Shown: piece by piece, positions 7,966 through 15,686 of the stretch
How positions within the stretch are numbered: the stretch's first letter is position 1
Layout of the letters: each line of letters starts with the position of its first letter
From: Alangreenwoodia sp963602445
Lineage (GTDB): Bacteria; Bacillota; Clostridia; Peptostreptococcales; Anaerovoracaceae
Assembly (NCBI GenBank): GCA_963602445.1
Contig: CAVCIY010000056.1
Location: forward strand, 1-37,480
Length of the DNA: 37,480 nucleotides
Direction of reading: 5' to 3'
Made by a program: the position numbers and the translations under genes
The notes under the pieces: generated by a model
Databases searched by the model: none
Seen by the model: only the letters and a program-made list of their open reading frames with translations
What the model was told of the DNA's origin: nothing

Positions 7966-8739
7966 ATGTGGAAATATTACGATACACTTATCAAGAATAT
8001 AGATGACAGCGTAAAGATAAAGGACTTTGCCGCAGGCACTTACTGGACAGGGCTTCTCACTGACGACGGTTCGCTTGGAATCGCACCGTCGATTTATGAA
8101 CGCTATCAGCGTTTTCCTTTCACATGCGAACCTGAACCCGGAATGCCGCTGCGTGAGTTTGTGTCAAGCATCAAATCATGGAATTATGTGGAGTCTTCTC
8201 TTGCGCTTGCAGCGATAAATGCTTATTATAACAGAGAGCCGCATGTGCCGGAGGGCGCGGAAGTATTTCCTGGAGGACGCCGCAGCCGCGGAGTTTTTCA
8301 AAAGTTTTGTGAGGCTCACACAAAGGACAAGCATTCTCTCTTCTGCGAGCCAATGTATGAAAGAGACGAAACTCAGATGCAGAATATTCCGGGTATTTTT
8401 GATATAATACGCCGTGACGAGGACCGCACTTATCGCGATTTCGTATATACGGCTTACAGGGAATTGATGCCGGGCTGCGACCAATTCATTTCGGGCGGAA
8501 AGTCGTTTGTAAGCAAGCTTGCAGGACCGATTTTCGACTATGCCGTCGAGTGCAAAAAAGACATTCTCCTTTGGGGAATAGATGTTCCCTACTGTGAAGA
8601 TTTCTTTGATATGGGTGTCAGTCATATTTCTGCATTCATCGTTGACGATCCGCAAAAGTGCCTGAATCTTATAAAGAGAGGTGCCAATCGCGAAGATATC
8701 ATACGCTTTGGACACTTTTTCTCCGTCGACCGCAAGTGA
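7966..8739 (+). CDS. Divergent DUF4213/DUF364-like protein
   Basis: 257 residues. It is a distant paralogue of the protein at 4730-5524: both share an SIKSWN block followed by an AL-x-AAINAYYN block (DUF4213 part), and near the C-terminus LLWGIDVPYCEDFFDMGVSH then AFIVDDPQ aligns in layout with the DUF364 GID/DGFVVKD region. The middle is different, with more Cys and acidic residues, so its ligand may differ. GAGG lies 10 nt upstream of the ATG, just past the 36-bp repeat array. It is transcribed away from the GTPase-ABC-DUF364 operon, which suggests shared control over the repeat-filled gap. Function unknown; a metal-related role is inferred from the family label and neighbours. Confidence 0.8.
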   Translation: MWKYYDTLIKNIDDSVKIKDFAAGTYWTGLLTDDGSLGIAPSIYERYQRFPFTCEPEPGMPLREFVSSIKSWNYVESSLALAAINAYYNREPHVPEGAEVFPGGRRSRGVFQKFCEAHTKDKHSLFCEPMYERDETQMQNIPGIFDIIRRDEDRTYRDFVYTAYRELMPGCDQFISGGKSFVSKLAGPIFDYAVECKKDILLWGIDVPYCEDFFDMGVSHISAFIVDDPQKCLNLIKRGANREDIIRFGHFFSVDRK

Positions 8740-9063
8740 GACTTTCAACTGCATCACTTTATATGCATATGCGGTTCTGCCTTTCGGAAACGCCGCAAAG
8801 ATACACTGTAAAGATTCGCCGCATAGACTTGCTTCGCATATATGTAAATATGCCGCAAGAATCCGTCGCAAGCATTGCCGCGTGAATTCGTCACGCGGAT
8901 ATGGGATATGCCGCAAAGATTCGTCACGCGGATATGGGATATGCCGCATACATAGTTTTTCGCGTGGATTCGCCGCACGGATTCCTTGTGATGATGCCTT
9001 ACGATGATGCCTTGCAAAGATGCCGACATTAAAGATGCCGACATTATTATTGTTTTTGCATAC
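8740..9063. other. Repeat-rich spacer before tRNA-Arg
   Basis: No gene is supported. The stretch is built from variations on attcg(c/t)cgc, gatatgggatatgccgc and gatgatgcctt; the clearest array is listed separately. Open frames crossing it on both strands arise from the repeats. Confidence 0.65.
8884..8951. repeat. 33-bp tandem repeat, two copies
   Basis: attcgtcacgcggatatggg occurs at 8886 and again at 8919, each followed by atatgccgca. Shorter relatives (gatgatgcctt; agatgccgacatta twice) continue to about 9050. Confidence 0.9.
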
Positions 9064-9092
9064 TTGCATAAATCATTCAATATGTTTATAAT
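9064..9092 (+). promoter_or_regulatory. Promoter of tRNA-Arg
   Basis: -35 TTGCAT (9064-9069), 17-bp spacer, -10 TATAAT (9087-9092), about 40 bp before the mature tRNA. Confidence 0.85.
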
Positions 9093-9138
9093 ATTTCCGG
9101 GCAGCTTGACAGCAAGTGAGTCACGCATGCCCACTCTT

Positions 9139-9213
9139 GCGTCCGTATTTCAACGGATAGAAAGCAGGACTCCGACTCCTGAGATTGGGGTTCGATTCCC
9201 CACGGGCGTACCA
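9139..9213 (+). tRNA. tRNA-Arg (anticodon CCG)
   Basis: A full cloverleaf can be drawn by hand: acceptor gcgtccg/cgggcgt (with G-U pairs), D arm tttc/gaaa, anticodon stem cagga/tcctg around loop ctccgac giving anticodon CCG, T arm tgggg-ttcgatt-cccca, discriminator A and an encoded CCA. It reads CGG arginine codons. It is a single-gene unit with its own promoter and terminator. Confidence 0.95.
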
Positions 9214-9222
9214 TCAGACATA

Positions 9223-9256
9223 GGGCTGCCGCTTTCGCGCGGCAGCCCTTTTTTAT
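9223..9256 (+). terminator. Terminator of tRNA-Arg
   Basis: 10-bp GC-rich stem gggctgccgc/gcggcagccc with a short loop followed by six T, 9 nt after the tRNA CCA. A copy of the right arm (gcggcagcccc) recurs at about 9281. Confidence 0.93.
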
Positions 9257-9325
9257 CGCAGCACAAAAAATCTTCTTTCATGCGGCAGCCCCGTTTGCGT
9301 ATATAATTTGCGCTTATCGTGCATA

Positions 9326-9370
9326 TAAAAAATACCGAGAAAAGTACTCACATACTAATCTCGGTATTTC
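9326..9370 (-). terminator. Terminator of the cold-shock gene
   Basis: 10-bp perfect stem aataccgaga/tctcggtatt with an 18-nt loop; on the minus strand it runs into a T-rich tail. It lies about 100 bp after the csp stop. Confidence 0.8.
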
Positions 9371-9472
9371 ATTCGATTTCTTTTCCGCATCCCGACCGAG
9401 CCTTCCTGGTGCTACGGCATCGGGCCGCATAAAATTTATCTATCTTACACTTGCAATTATTCTGCTTTGCAA

Positions 9473-9688
9473 TTATTCTACAGGTGTAACATTTACTGCT
9501 CTAAGCTTTTCAGGATTTTTAGGATCAGGCTCGGTTTCGAAAGTAACCTTCTGACCTTCATTTAATGTCTTGAATCCTTCAGTCTGGATAGCCGAAAAAT
9601 GTACGAAAATGTCATTTCCGCCCTCTTCGTCAGCGATAAAGCCATAACCCTTTTCTGCGTTGAACCACTTTACAGTTCCATTATTCAT
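9473..9688 (-). CDS. cspA: Cold-shock protein (CspA/CspB family)
   Basis: 71 residues forming a single cold-shock domain. It has WFNAEKGYGFI (RNP-1) and DIFVHFSAI (RNP-2), which bind single-stranded RNA/DNA, and a family-typical acidic C-terminal half. Such proteins act as RNA chaperones, melting mRNA structure at low temperature or in stationary phase. GGAGG lies 7 nt before the ATG. The promoter found at 9904-9932 puts the transcript start about 209 nt upstream, giving a long untranslated leader like those of temperature-sensing csp mRNAs. Monocistronic between its own terminator and an IS30 remnant. Confidence 0.95.
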   Translation of the reverse strand: MNNGTVKWFNAEKGYGFIADEEGGNDIFVHFSAIQTEGFKTLNEGQKVTFETEPDPKNPEKLRAVNVTPVE

Positions 9689-9897
9689 CTAAGTTCCTCC
9701 TATTGTAAAAAGACGCGCACACACTCCCGGCATACAGCCGCGACGGCATGCTTATAAGTGAGGGAAATCCTATCCTTCGCAACAGCAGATGCTAAAAGCA
9801 CCATGCCTTTATTCTTTTATGGTTCTACGCCTTTATCGGACTAATGCAGATTAACATCATATACAGTTTCATAAAAATAGAATTTTACGCCCCATTT
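9689..9897 (-). promoter_or_regulatory. Long 5' untranslated leader of the cold-shock gene
   Basis: About 209 nt separate the predicted transcript start from the csp ATG with no open frame of note. Long leaders of csp genes fold differently at low temperature and control translation; that this one does is inference. Confidence 0.5.
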
Positions 9898-9903
9898 CTA
9901 ACT

Positions 9904-9932
9904 ATTCTAGCACAACTTAGTTGTCAAGTCAA
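9904..9932 (-). promoter_or_regulatory. Promoter of cold-shock gene with embedded palindrome
   Basis: Minus strand -35 TTGACT (9932-9927), 17-bp spacer, -10 TAGAAT (9909-9904). The spacer holds acaac-tta-gttgt (9912-9924), and gttgtcaagtcaac (9920-9933) forms an imperfect GTTGnC/GnCAAC dyad over the -35. Both are typical sizes for a repressor site. Confidence 0.75.
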
Positions 9933-10032
9933 CATTACGCAATATTTCAAAAAATACCTTTCAAATTCCCAAATTGCAAAACATTTTCCAATTATTTGCC
10001 GTTCACGAATGTTACATTTATGTTAAATCTTT

Positions 10033-10395
10033 TTATATTGATATTCCTTTACTTTGCTTTTTTTGCATTTTTCCATCACATTTTCCCATTTCAACGCCAT
10101 CAGTCGGACTCTTCCCGCTTTTCTCTGCATCTACAACCTGTCCAGTCCTGACCTTGTATCGGTGGATATTTCCGTTGTACAGAGTGACGGTCCCACGCTT
10201 GATCTCGTTACGGACGGTATTGGCGGCACAGCCGATCTCATCTGCAATGCCCCCGACTTTCCAACCGTCTTTGAGGCGAGTCTGTATCAAAACTCGCTCC
10301 TCAAATGTAAGATGTTGTCCCTTTTTTATGCTCAGTTGTAGTAGAATGTACTTGATCCATGGTTGGCTCTTCCTTTCGAATGTTGGTTTGGTCAC
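10033..10395 (-). pseudogene. IS30-family transposase remnant (N-terminal part)
   Basis: 120 residues, against about 300-400 for a full IS30 transposase. The segment KKGQHLTFEERVLIQTRLKD followed by GIADEIGCAANTVRNEIKRG is the N-terminal helix-turn-helix of IS30 transposases. The DDE catalytic domain is absent; after about residue 85 the sequence changes to a lysine-rich tail and stops. I could not find inverted repeats around it, so it is a decayed or deleted copy. It lies between the csp promoter and the typA promoter, both of which look intact. Confidence 0.72.
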
Positions 10396-10508
10396 TTACA
10401 TTCTACTTGAAAGATACCTTCCATGGATTATTTTGTTTTCAATTGTCCAACTTCATTTTACAATCGGCGTTTTTTTTATTTTTTATTCGTAAGCTTAGAC
10501 GGTTTGTA

Positions 10509-10537
10509 TTGATTTTCCATTATGAATGACATATAAT
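10509..10537 (+). promoter_or_regulatory. Promoter of typA
   Basis: -35 TTGATT (10509-10514), 17-bp spacer, -10 TATAAT (10532-10537), about 30 bp before the TTG start. Confidence 0.85.
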
Positions 10538-10572
10538 TAATTTTTGTGTAAATAACGAAGGAGGGAAATTCA

Positions 10573-12399
10573 TTGACTGATTCAAACTTAAGAAACATTG
10601 CGATCATTGCTCACGTCGATCACGGAAAGACTACACTTGTAGACGAAATGCTCAAGCAAAGCGGCATTTATCGTGAAAATCAAAATGTCGTTGAGCGAGT
10701 TATGGACTCAAATGACCTCGAACGTGAAAGAGGAATTACGATTCTTGCCAAAAATACAGCTGTTGACTACAACGGTGTAAAGATAAATATAGTTGACACT
10801 CCGGGACATGCCGATTTCGGCGGCGAGGTTGAGCGAATTCTCAAGATGGTAAACGGCGTCATTCTTCTCGTCGATGCGGCTGAAGGCCCTATGCCTCAGA
10901 CAAGATTTGTTCTCTCTAAGGCTCTCGAGCTTGGCCATAAGGTCATCATCGCGATAAACAAAATTGACAGACCCGACAGACGTATCGATGAAGTTATCGA
11001 TGAGATTCTCGATCTTCTCATCAATCTCAATGCCGACGACGAACAGCTTGATTCTCCTATTCTCTTCTGCTCGGCAAAGGCAGGCACTGCTTCTTACAGT
11101 CAGGACGTTGAAGGTACCGACTTAAGGCCGCTCTTCGATACTATACTCAAGCACATCCCGGCTCCCGAAGCCGATTATGACAAGCCGTTTCAGATGCTTG
11201 TTTCAGCTCTTGACTACAACGAATTCGTCGGAAGAATCGCTGTAGGCCGTATCGAGCGCGGAAAACTTACTCACAATCAGGACGTTGTCGTATGCAATTA
11301 CCACGACCAGTCTTCAAGCAAGAAACTTCGTGTCTCATATATGTATGAATATAATGGCCTCGGAAGAACTCAGATCGAGGAAGCTTATGCCGGAAATATT
11401 ATTGCAATATCAGGCATAGGCGATATCACGATAGGCGATACGATCTGTGCTCCCGAAGCACCCGAGCCTCTTCCGTTTGTTCAAATTTCGGCACCTACTA
11501 TGGAAATGACTTTTGTGGTCAACGACTCTCCTTTTGCCGGACGCGAAGGAAAATATGTAACATCAAGAAATATCAGAGAACGTCTTAATCGAGAGACTCT
11601 TAAGGATGTGTCTCTCAGAGTGACCGAAACCGAATCTACCGATGCATTTAATGTTGCGGGTCGAGGTGAGATGCACCTCTCGATCCTCATTGAAAATATG
11701 AGAAGAGAAGGTTATGAATTTGCAGTATCTCCTCCTCGTGTACTGACTAAAGAAATCGACGGCAAGCTTCACGAGCCTATCGAAAGGCTGATCGCCGATG
11801 TTCCGGAAAGTTCTATGGGAGCTGTCATAGAAAAGCTTGGCGCAAGAAAAGCTGAGATTGTACGGATGGATCCGTCGGGAGACAGAATGAAAATAGAATT
11901 TCTTGTCCCTTCAAGGGGTCTTTTCGGATACAGAAACGAATTCCTCACTGACACGCGCGGTGAAGGCATCATGACTTCCGTATTTGACAGTTATGCGCCT
12001 TATAAGGGCGAGGTTGCCAGACGTACTACAGGAAGCCTGGTTGCATTTGAGTCAGGCGAATCAAATGCTTACGGGCTCTTCAACGCACAAGACAGAGGCT
12101 CGCTTTTCGTAGGGCCGGGCATGGATATTTATGAGGGAATGATCGTCGGAGTTTCTCCGAAAGCAGGCGACATCAATGTAAACGTCTGCAAGAAAAAGAA
12201 TCTCACAAATATGCGTGCCGCAGGAAGTGAGGAGGCTTTGCGGCTCGTTCCCATCAAGAATATGAGTCTCGAACAATGCTTGGAATTTCTCGCTGACGAC
12301 GAGCTTCTCGAAGTTACTCCAAAGAGCCTCCGTCTGAGGAAATCTATATTGAATAATCAGGACAGAGCAAAGTCCAGAGCCCGCGAAAAAAGCAAATAA
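10573..12399 (+). CDS. typA: Ribosome-associated GTPase TypA/BipA
   Basis: 608 residues, the normal length. Translational GTPase motifs: AHVDHGKTTLVDEM (G1), RERGITI (G2 region), DTPGHADFGGEVER (G3), NKIDRPD (G4), then the EF-G-like domains and the BipA-specific C-terminal block ending LRLRKSILN. It binds the ribosome and helps 50S assembly and growth in the cold or under stress. The initiator is TTG at 10573 with GGAGGG about 7 nt upstream; no ATG suits better. It has its own promoter and I see no terminator directly after it, so readthrough into the DtxR-type gene 300 bp downstream is possible. Its closeness to a cold-shock gene is suggestive only. Confidence 0.97.
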   Translation: MTDSNLRNIAIIAHVDHGKTTLVDEMLKQSGIYRENQNVVERVMDSNDLERERGITILAKNTAVDYNGVKINIVDTPGHADFGGEVERILKMVNGVILLVDAAEGPMPQTRFVLSKALELGHKVIIAINKIDRPDRRIDEVIDEILDLLINLNADDEQLDSPILFCSAKAGTASYSQDVEGTDLRPLFDTILKHIPAPEADYDKPFQMLVSALDYNEFVGRIAVGRIERGKLTHNQDVVVCNYHDQSSSKKLRVSYMYEYNGLGRTQIEEAYAGNIIAISGIGDITIGDTICAPEAPEPLPFVQISAPTMEMTFVVNDSPFAGREGKYVTSRNIRERLNRETLKDVSLRVTETESTDAFNVAGRGEMHLSILIENMRREGYEFAVSPPRVLTKEIDGKLHEPIERLIADVPESSMGAVIEKLGARKAEIVRMDPSGDRMKIEFLVPSRGLFGYRNEFLTDTRGEGIMTSVFDSYAPYKGEVARRTTGSLVAFESGESNAYGLFNAQDRGSLFVGPGMDIYEGMIVGVSPKAGDINVNVCKKKNLTNMRAAGSEEALRLVPIKNMSLEQCLEFLADDELLEVTPKSLRLRKSILNNQDRAKSRAREKSK

Positions 12400-12702
12400 T
12401 CTGCGGCACACAACAGCTTGCACCATCTGCCCGCAAAAATTTCTATCATATAAATCGCATATGATGTATAATGATAATGGTTTTCTAGAGGATCCCAATT
12501 ATAAGGCAAGCTAAATGCAGGACGAGTGATTGACGGCCGGAGAATATGCCGAAAAGATGCTGAAAAATTGCCGGAAGCATGCCAAAAAATTGCCGGAAGG
12601 ATACCAAGGCTCGTATTTATGACGCATGCTATATATTACAACATGCTGCATAGTTATATTTAATAAAAGATTTTGATTTTCCTTCGGAGGAGGGGTGCAA
12701 AT
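12400..12702. other. Spacer between typA and the DtxR-type regulator
   Basis: Contains a possible -10 TATAAT near 12470 without a good -35, and from about 12540 to 12605 degenerate repeats of aaaaattgccggaag and atgccgaaaa. No gene or clear terminator is seen. Confidence 0.6.
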
Positions 12703-13077
12703 ATGAAGATTATGGAATCTGCGGAGAATTATTTGGAAACGATACTCGTTCTCAGTCAGAGACTCGGAGTCGTAAGATCTGTAGATGTGGCGCACGAATT
12801 GAATTTTTCAAAGCCAAGCGTAAGTATTGCGATGAAAAAGCTTCGTGAAAAGAATCTTATAGAATTTGACGAAAATGGCGCTATACGTTTTCTTCCCGAA
12901 GGAAGGCGCATAGCGGAAGCCGTATATGACAGGCACGTGACGATCTCGAAAGCGCTTCAGATTCTCGGTGTCGATCCGCTCGTCGCCGAAGCTGACGCAT
13001 GCAAAGTAGAGCATGTCATAAGCGAAGAAACATATCAAAGCATTCGTGCTCACATAAAGCAATACAGCAAAGAATAG
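12703..13077 (+). CDS. DtxR/MntR-family metal-dependent transcriptional regulator
   Basis: 124 residues: an N-terminal winged helix (SVDVAHELNFSKPSVSIAMK) and the dimerisation helices, without the SH3-like domain of long DtxR proteins. Aligned by eye to B. subtilis MntR with a constant one-residue offset, the metal ligands are Asn9 (MntR Asp8), Glu12 (Glu11), His78 (His77), Cys100 (Glu99), Glu103 (Glu102) and His104 (His103). Cys at the fifth position is the DtxR/IdeR choice, so the site is a hybrid and iron may be the effector. Start: the frame extends ten codons up, but GGAGGAGGGG lies 7 nt before the ATG at 12703. Followed by a strong terminator. Targets are unknown. Confidence 0.88.
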   Translation: MKIMESAENYLETILVLSQRLGVVRSVDVAHELNFSKPSVSIAMKKLREKNLIEFDENGAIRFLPEGRRIAEAVYDRHVTISKALQILGVDPLVAEADACKVEHVISEETYQSIRAHIKQYSKE

Positions 13078-13129
13078 ATGAATCTGTATATCCACAAACA
13101 GACAAGTCTATCCTGATTTGAAACTGCAA

Positions 13130-13168
13130 AACAGGGCATTTCGGCCGACCGCCGAAATGCCCTGTTTT
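13130..13168. terminator. Bidirectional terminator between the regulator and yeiH
   Basis: Perfect stem of about 15 bp, acagggcatttcggc/gccgaaatgccctgt, with a 5-nt loop, T7 on the plus side and TTTT on the minus side. It serves two converging genes. Confidence 0.93.
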
Positions 13169-13169
13169 T

Positions 13170-14198
13170 TTACCATAGACCCATCACATGCTGCATCAGC
13201 AGGCTGACGGTGGTGATGCCCACCCAGCAACAGGCCCCTAGCAGCAGCGGCTTGCCGCCGCTTTTCACTAGCTTGATTAGATTGCTATTAAGACCGATGG
13301 CCGCCATGGCCATAACGATAAAAAACTTACTGAGTTCCTTCATTGGTTGGAACACCGCCGCAGGTACACCACATGACGTACAGATGGTTGTAACAACTGA
13401 CGCACAGATGAACCACAGAATAAACATAGGAAACGCATTCTTCAGACGGAAGTCTCCCTTCCCACTGCCTGCCCTCTTTGCCTGCACAAACGACAATCCC
13501 AGCGTAATGGGAATGATAGCAAGTGTGCGCGTCAGCTTTACGGTCACGGCCTTGTCCAGAGTCTGGCTCCCCAGATTCCACATATTGTCCCATGTAGAAG
13601 CCGCCGCTGTAACGGAAGATGTGTCGTTCACCGCCGTACCGGCGAAAATACCGAAGGACTCGCCGGAAGTTGTATCAAACCCGATGACCTTTCCAAGCAG
13701 CGGAAACAGCAGAGCTGCCAGTACATTAAAAAAGAAAATAACTGAAATAGACTGCGCCACCTTTTCGTCATCTGCATGTATGACTGGTGCGGTGGCTGCA
13801 ATAGCACTGCCTCCGCAGATGGAGGACCCGACGCCTATCAGTGTGCTGGTGTCTCCATCGATATGCAGCAGCTTATGCATCACGAATGCCACCAACAGCG
13901 ATGTTGCAATAGTACAGACAATGATAGGCAGAGACTGTTTCCCGGTCTGTAGTACGACGTTTAGATTTAATCCAAATCCAAGCAGCACCACGGCGGCCTG
14001 CAGGATCTTCTTGGATGTAAAGGCAATGCCTGGCTTGAAGGATGCGCCAGGCGTCCAAACCAGAGCCACAACCATCCCTATGAGAATGGCAAAAACCGGC
14101 CCACCGATCACCGGCACCAGCTTGCCCATCAGCCACGATGGAATGGAAACAGCAAGGCACACCGCAATTCCCGGTATCTTTTTTTTGATAGATTGCAT
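13170..14198 (-). CDS. yeiH: YeiH/UPF0324-family membrane transporter (putative sulfate exporter)
   Basis: 342 residues with about ten hydrophobic segments. It shows family blocks GPVFAILIGMV, ILQAAVVLLGFGLNL, GVGSSICGGSAIAATAPVI and FAGTAVNDTSSVTAA. The family (UPF0324, YeiH) is annotated as putative sulfate exporters; some members have been linked to sulfite or sulfonate breakdown, but substrates are mostly untested. AGGAG sits 6 nt before the ATG. Codon choice differs sharply from the neighbours: Leu CTG, Val GTG and Gly GGC dominate here while flanking genes favour CTT/CTC, and GC is visibly higher, which suggests recent transfer. It lies downstream of CoA-transferase 1 and metY; a link to sulfur metabolism with MetY is possible but not shown. 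Confidence 0.87.
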   Translation of the reverse strand: MQSIKKKIPGIAVCLAVSIPSWLMGKLVPVIGGPVFAILIGMVVALVWTPGASFKPGIAFTSKKILQAAVVLLGFGLNLNVVLQTGKQSLPIIVCTIATSLLVAFVMHKLLHIDGDTSTLIGVGSSICGGSAIAATAPVIHADDEKVAQSISVIFFFNVLAALLFPLLGKVIGFDTTSGESFGIFAGTAVNDTSSVTAAASTWDNMWNLGSQTLDKAVTVKLTRTLAIIPITLGLSFVQAKRAGSGKGDFRLKNAFPMFILWFICASVVTTICTSCGVPAAVFQPMKELSKFFIVMAMAAIGLNSNLIKLVKSGGKPLLLGACCWVGITTVSLLMQHVMGLW

Positions 14199-14241
14199 GA
14201 TTTACTCCTATTCTTTCAGAGGCTTTTTTGATTAAGCCATT

Positions 14242-14284
14242 AAGCCGCCGGCACTGCGGGTATGCAGTATCGGCGGCTTTTCAC
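14242..14284. terminator. Hairpin between CoA-transferase 1 and yeiH, possible terminator
   Basis: Stem aagccgccg/cggcggctt with an inner actgc/gcagt helix. It is GC-rich and stable, but the minus-strand tail is ttaatgg rather than a T-run; only the plus side has TTTT. It may terminate weakly or be part of the yeiH leader. Confidence 0.4.
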
Positions 14285-14333
14285 CCCTATTTTTTCATGA
14301 AGTCAGAAGTCACTCTTTGCTTTGTAAATTTCC

Positions 14334-15659
14334 TTATTTCACAAATTTCTTTCTGAAACGTTTTTCATATTCTTCAATTAGTTCGTCTTTAAAATGAGGA
14401 TCCGAAATATTTATGAGAGCTTTCGCTCTGTCTTCGAGAGACTTGCCCTTAAGCTTTGCAATTCCGTATTCTGTAACTACATAGCTTACATCTTCTCTCG
14501 TCATACTGACTTCGGCGCCGTGCGCGATAAACGGGGTAATCTTGGAGACAAGCTTTCCTGAAAAATCAGGAACACTTGCCGTCATTGCGATTATTCCCTT
14601 ACCCTTTCTGTCAGGCGCCATGGTGGCACCTCTCGTAAGGCTCGGCTGCCCGCCTACACCGCTGAATTGGAATTCTCCGATACTTGCAGACACAACCTGC
14701 CCCATCAGATCCACGCCGACACTTGAGTTTACTATACACATCTGTGACTGACGCGAAATCATATACGGATGGTTGCAATATTCTGCTGTCTGGAAGTTTA
14801 CCAAAGGATTTCTGTCAACGAAATCATAAACCTTTCTTGTGCCCATTACAAATGAAACTGTCATTACACCCGGGTCTGTTGTACAGTGTTCATTTGTGAT
14901 AATGCCATTTTCCACGAGCCCGAGAATGCCGTCAGAAAACATGTCTGAAAATACGCCGAGCTCTTTTTTCTTTCCGAGGAAATGACATACGGCATCGGGA
15001 ATCGAGCCTATGCCCAGTGAAATGGTCGCCTTATCGGGAATAAGCGAAGCGCAATATTCCCCTATAGCCATCTCTGCGTCTCCGATGTGAGGCGGCTGAA
15101 GCTCGAGAAGCTCTTGCTCCGCTTCAACTATATAATCTATCTTACTCACATGCAGCAAAGTATTTCCGAATGTGAAAGGCATTTTGCTGTTTACTTGGGC
15201 AATGACGATCTTTGCGTTATCTACTGCCGGCCGCGTATAATCGACAGAGACACCGAGAGATACATATCCCTTTTCATTTGGAGGTGATACCATTACAAAT
15301 ACTACATCATCCTTATATGTACCGTCTTCGAGAAAACGTGTCGCCTGATAATAATGATTTACAGTAACGTCACCATATCCGTCTGCCACGCACTGTCTTG
15401 TAGACGGGCTTAGGAACCATCCGTCAAAGCGGAAATTGTCTTTATACTCCGGCTTGGCATACTTTCCGGGACCGAGAGTATTCATGTGGTGAATAGTTAC
15501 ATCCTTGTATGAAGCTGCATTTTCTATCATGGCATCTATGAGAGCTGTCGGCTCGCCGGCGCAATGTCCGAATACCACATGGTCGCCATTTTTGATGACC
15601 TTGACGGCCTCACCTGCTGTACACAGCTTTTCATTGTATAATTTCTTCCAGTCTTTCAT
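14334..15659 (-). CDS. Acetyl-CoA hydrolase/transferase family protein 1 (variant active site)
   Basis: 441 residues after start correction, the length of 4-hydroxybutyrate or butyryl-CoA:acetate CoA-transferases. Family blocks GDHVVFGHCAGEP, VMVSPPNEKGYVSLG, SLGIGSIPDAV and YVVTEYGIAKLKGKSL are present. In relatives a Glu in an HSEM motif is the catalytic nucleophile that forms the glutamyl-CoA thioester; here the sequence is FSDM, so Asp239 replaces Glu and Phe replaces His. The GGQxDF CoA-site motif is also altered to GGQPSL. It may be a hydrolase or use another substrate. Start: GGAGG lies 10 nt before the ATG at 15659; the longer frame comes from the upstream 24-bp repeats. Downstream of metY. 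Confidence 0.9.
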   Translation of the reverse strand: MKDWKKLYNEKLCTAGEAVKVIKNGDHVVFGHCAGEPTALIDAMIENAASYKDVTIHHMNTLGPGKYAKPEYKDNFRFDGWFLSPSTRQCVADGYGDVTVNHYYQATRFLEDGTYKDDVVFVMVSPPNEKGYVSLGVSVDYTRPAVDNAKIVIAQVNSKMPFTFGNTLLHVSKIDYIVEAEQELLELQPPHIGDAEMAIGEYCASLIPDKATISLGIGSIPDAVCHFLGKKKELGVFSDMFSDGILGLVENGIITNEHCTTDPGVMTVSFVMGTRKVYDFVDRNPLVNFQTAEYCNHPYMISRQSQMCIVNSSVGVDLMGQVVSASIGEFQFSGVGGQPSLTRGATMAPDRKGKGIIAMTASVPDFSGKLVSKITPFIAHGAEVSMTREDVSYVVTEYGIAKLKGKSLEDRAKALINISDPHFKDELIEEYEKRFRKKFVK

Positions 15660-15686
15660 AATGATAATACCTCCGATTGCCGATAT

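Noticed and set aside
8176..9069. A 297-codon minus-strand frame opposite the second DUF364-like gene.
   Set aside because: It spans antisense of a gene with a clear paralogue and a repeat array; composition is not protein-like.
12484..12497. tctagaggatccc looks like a cloning-vector polylinker (XbaI-BamHI).
   Set aside because: Only 13 bp match and the flanks are not vector-like; chance or natural sequence is more likely than contamination.
13210..14235. A 341-codon plus-strand frame opposite yeiH.
   Set aside because: It is the antisense of a recognised membrane transporter, has no ribosome binding site and shows no family motif.
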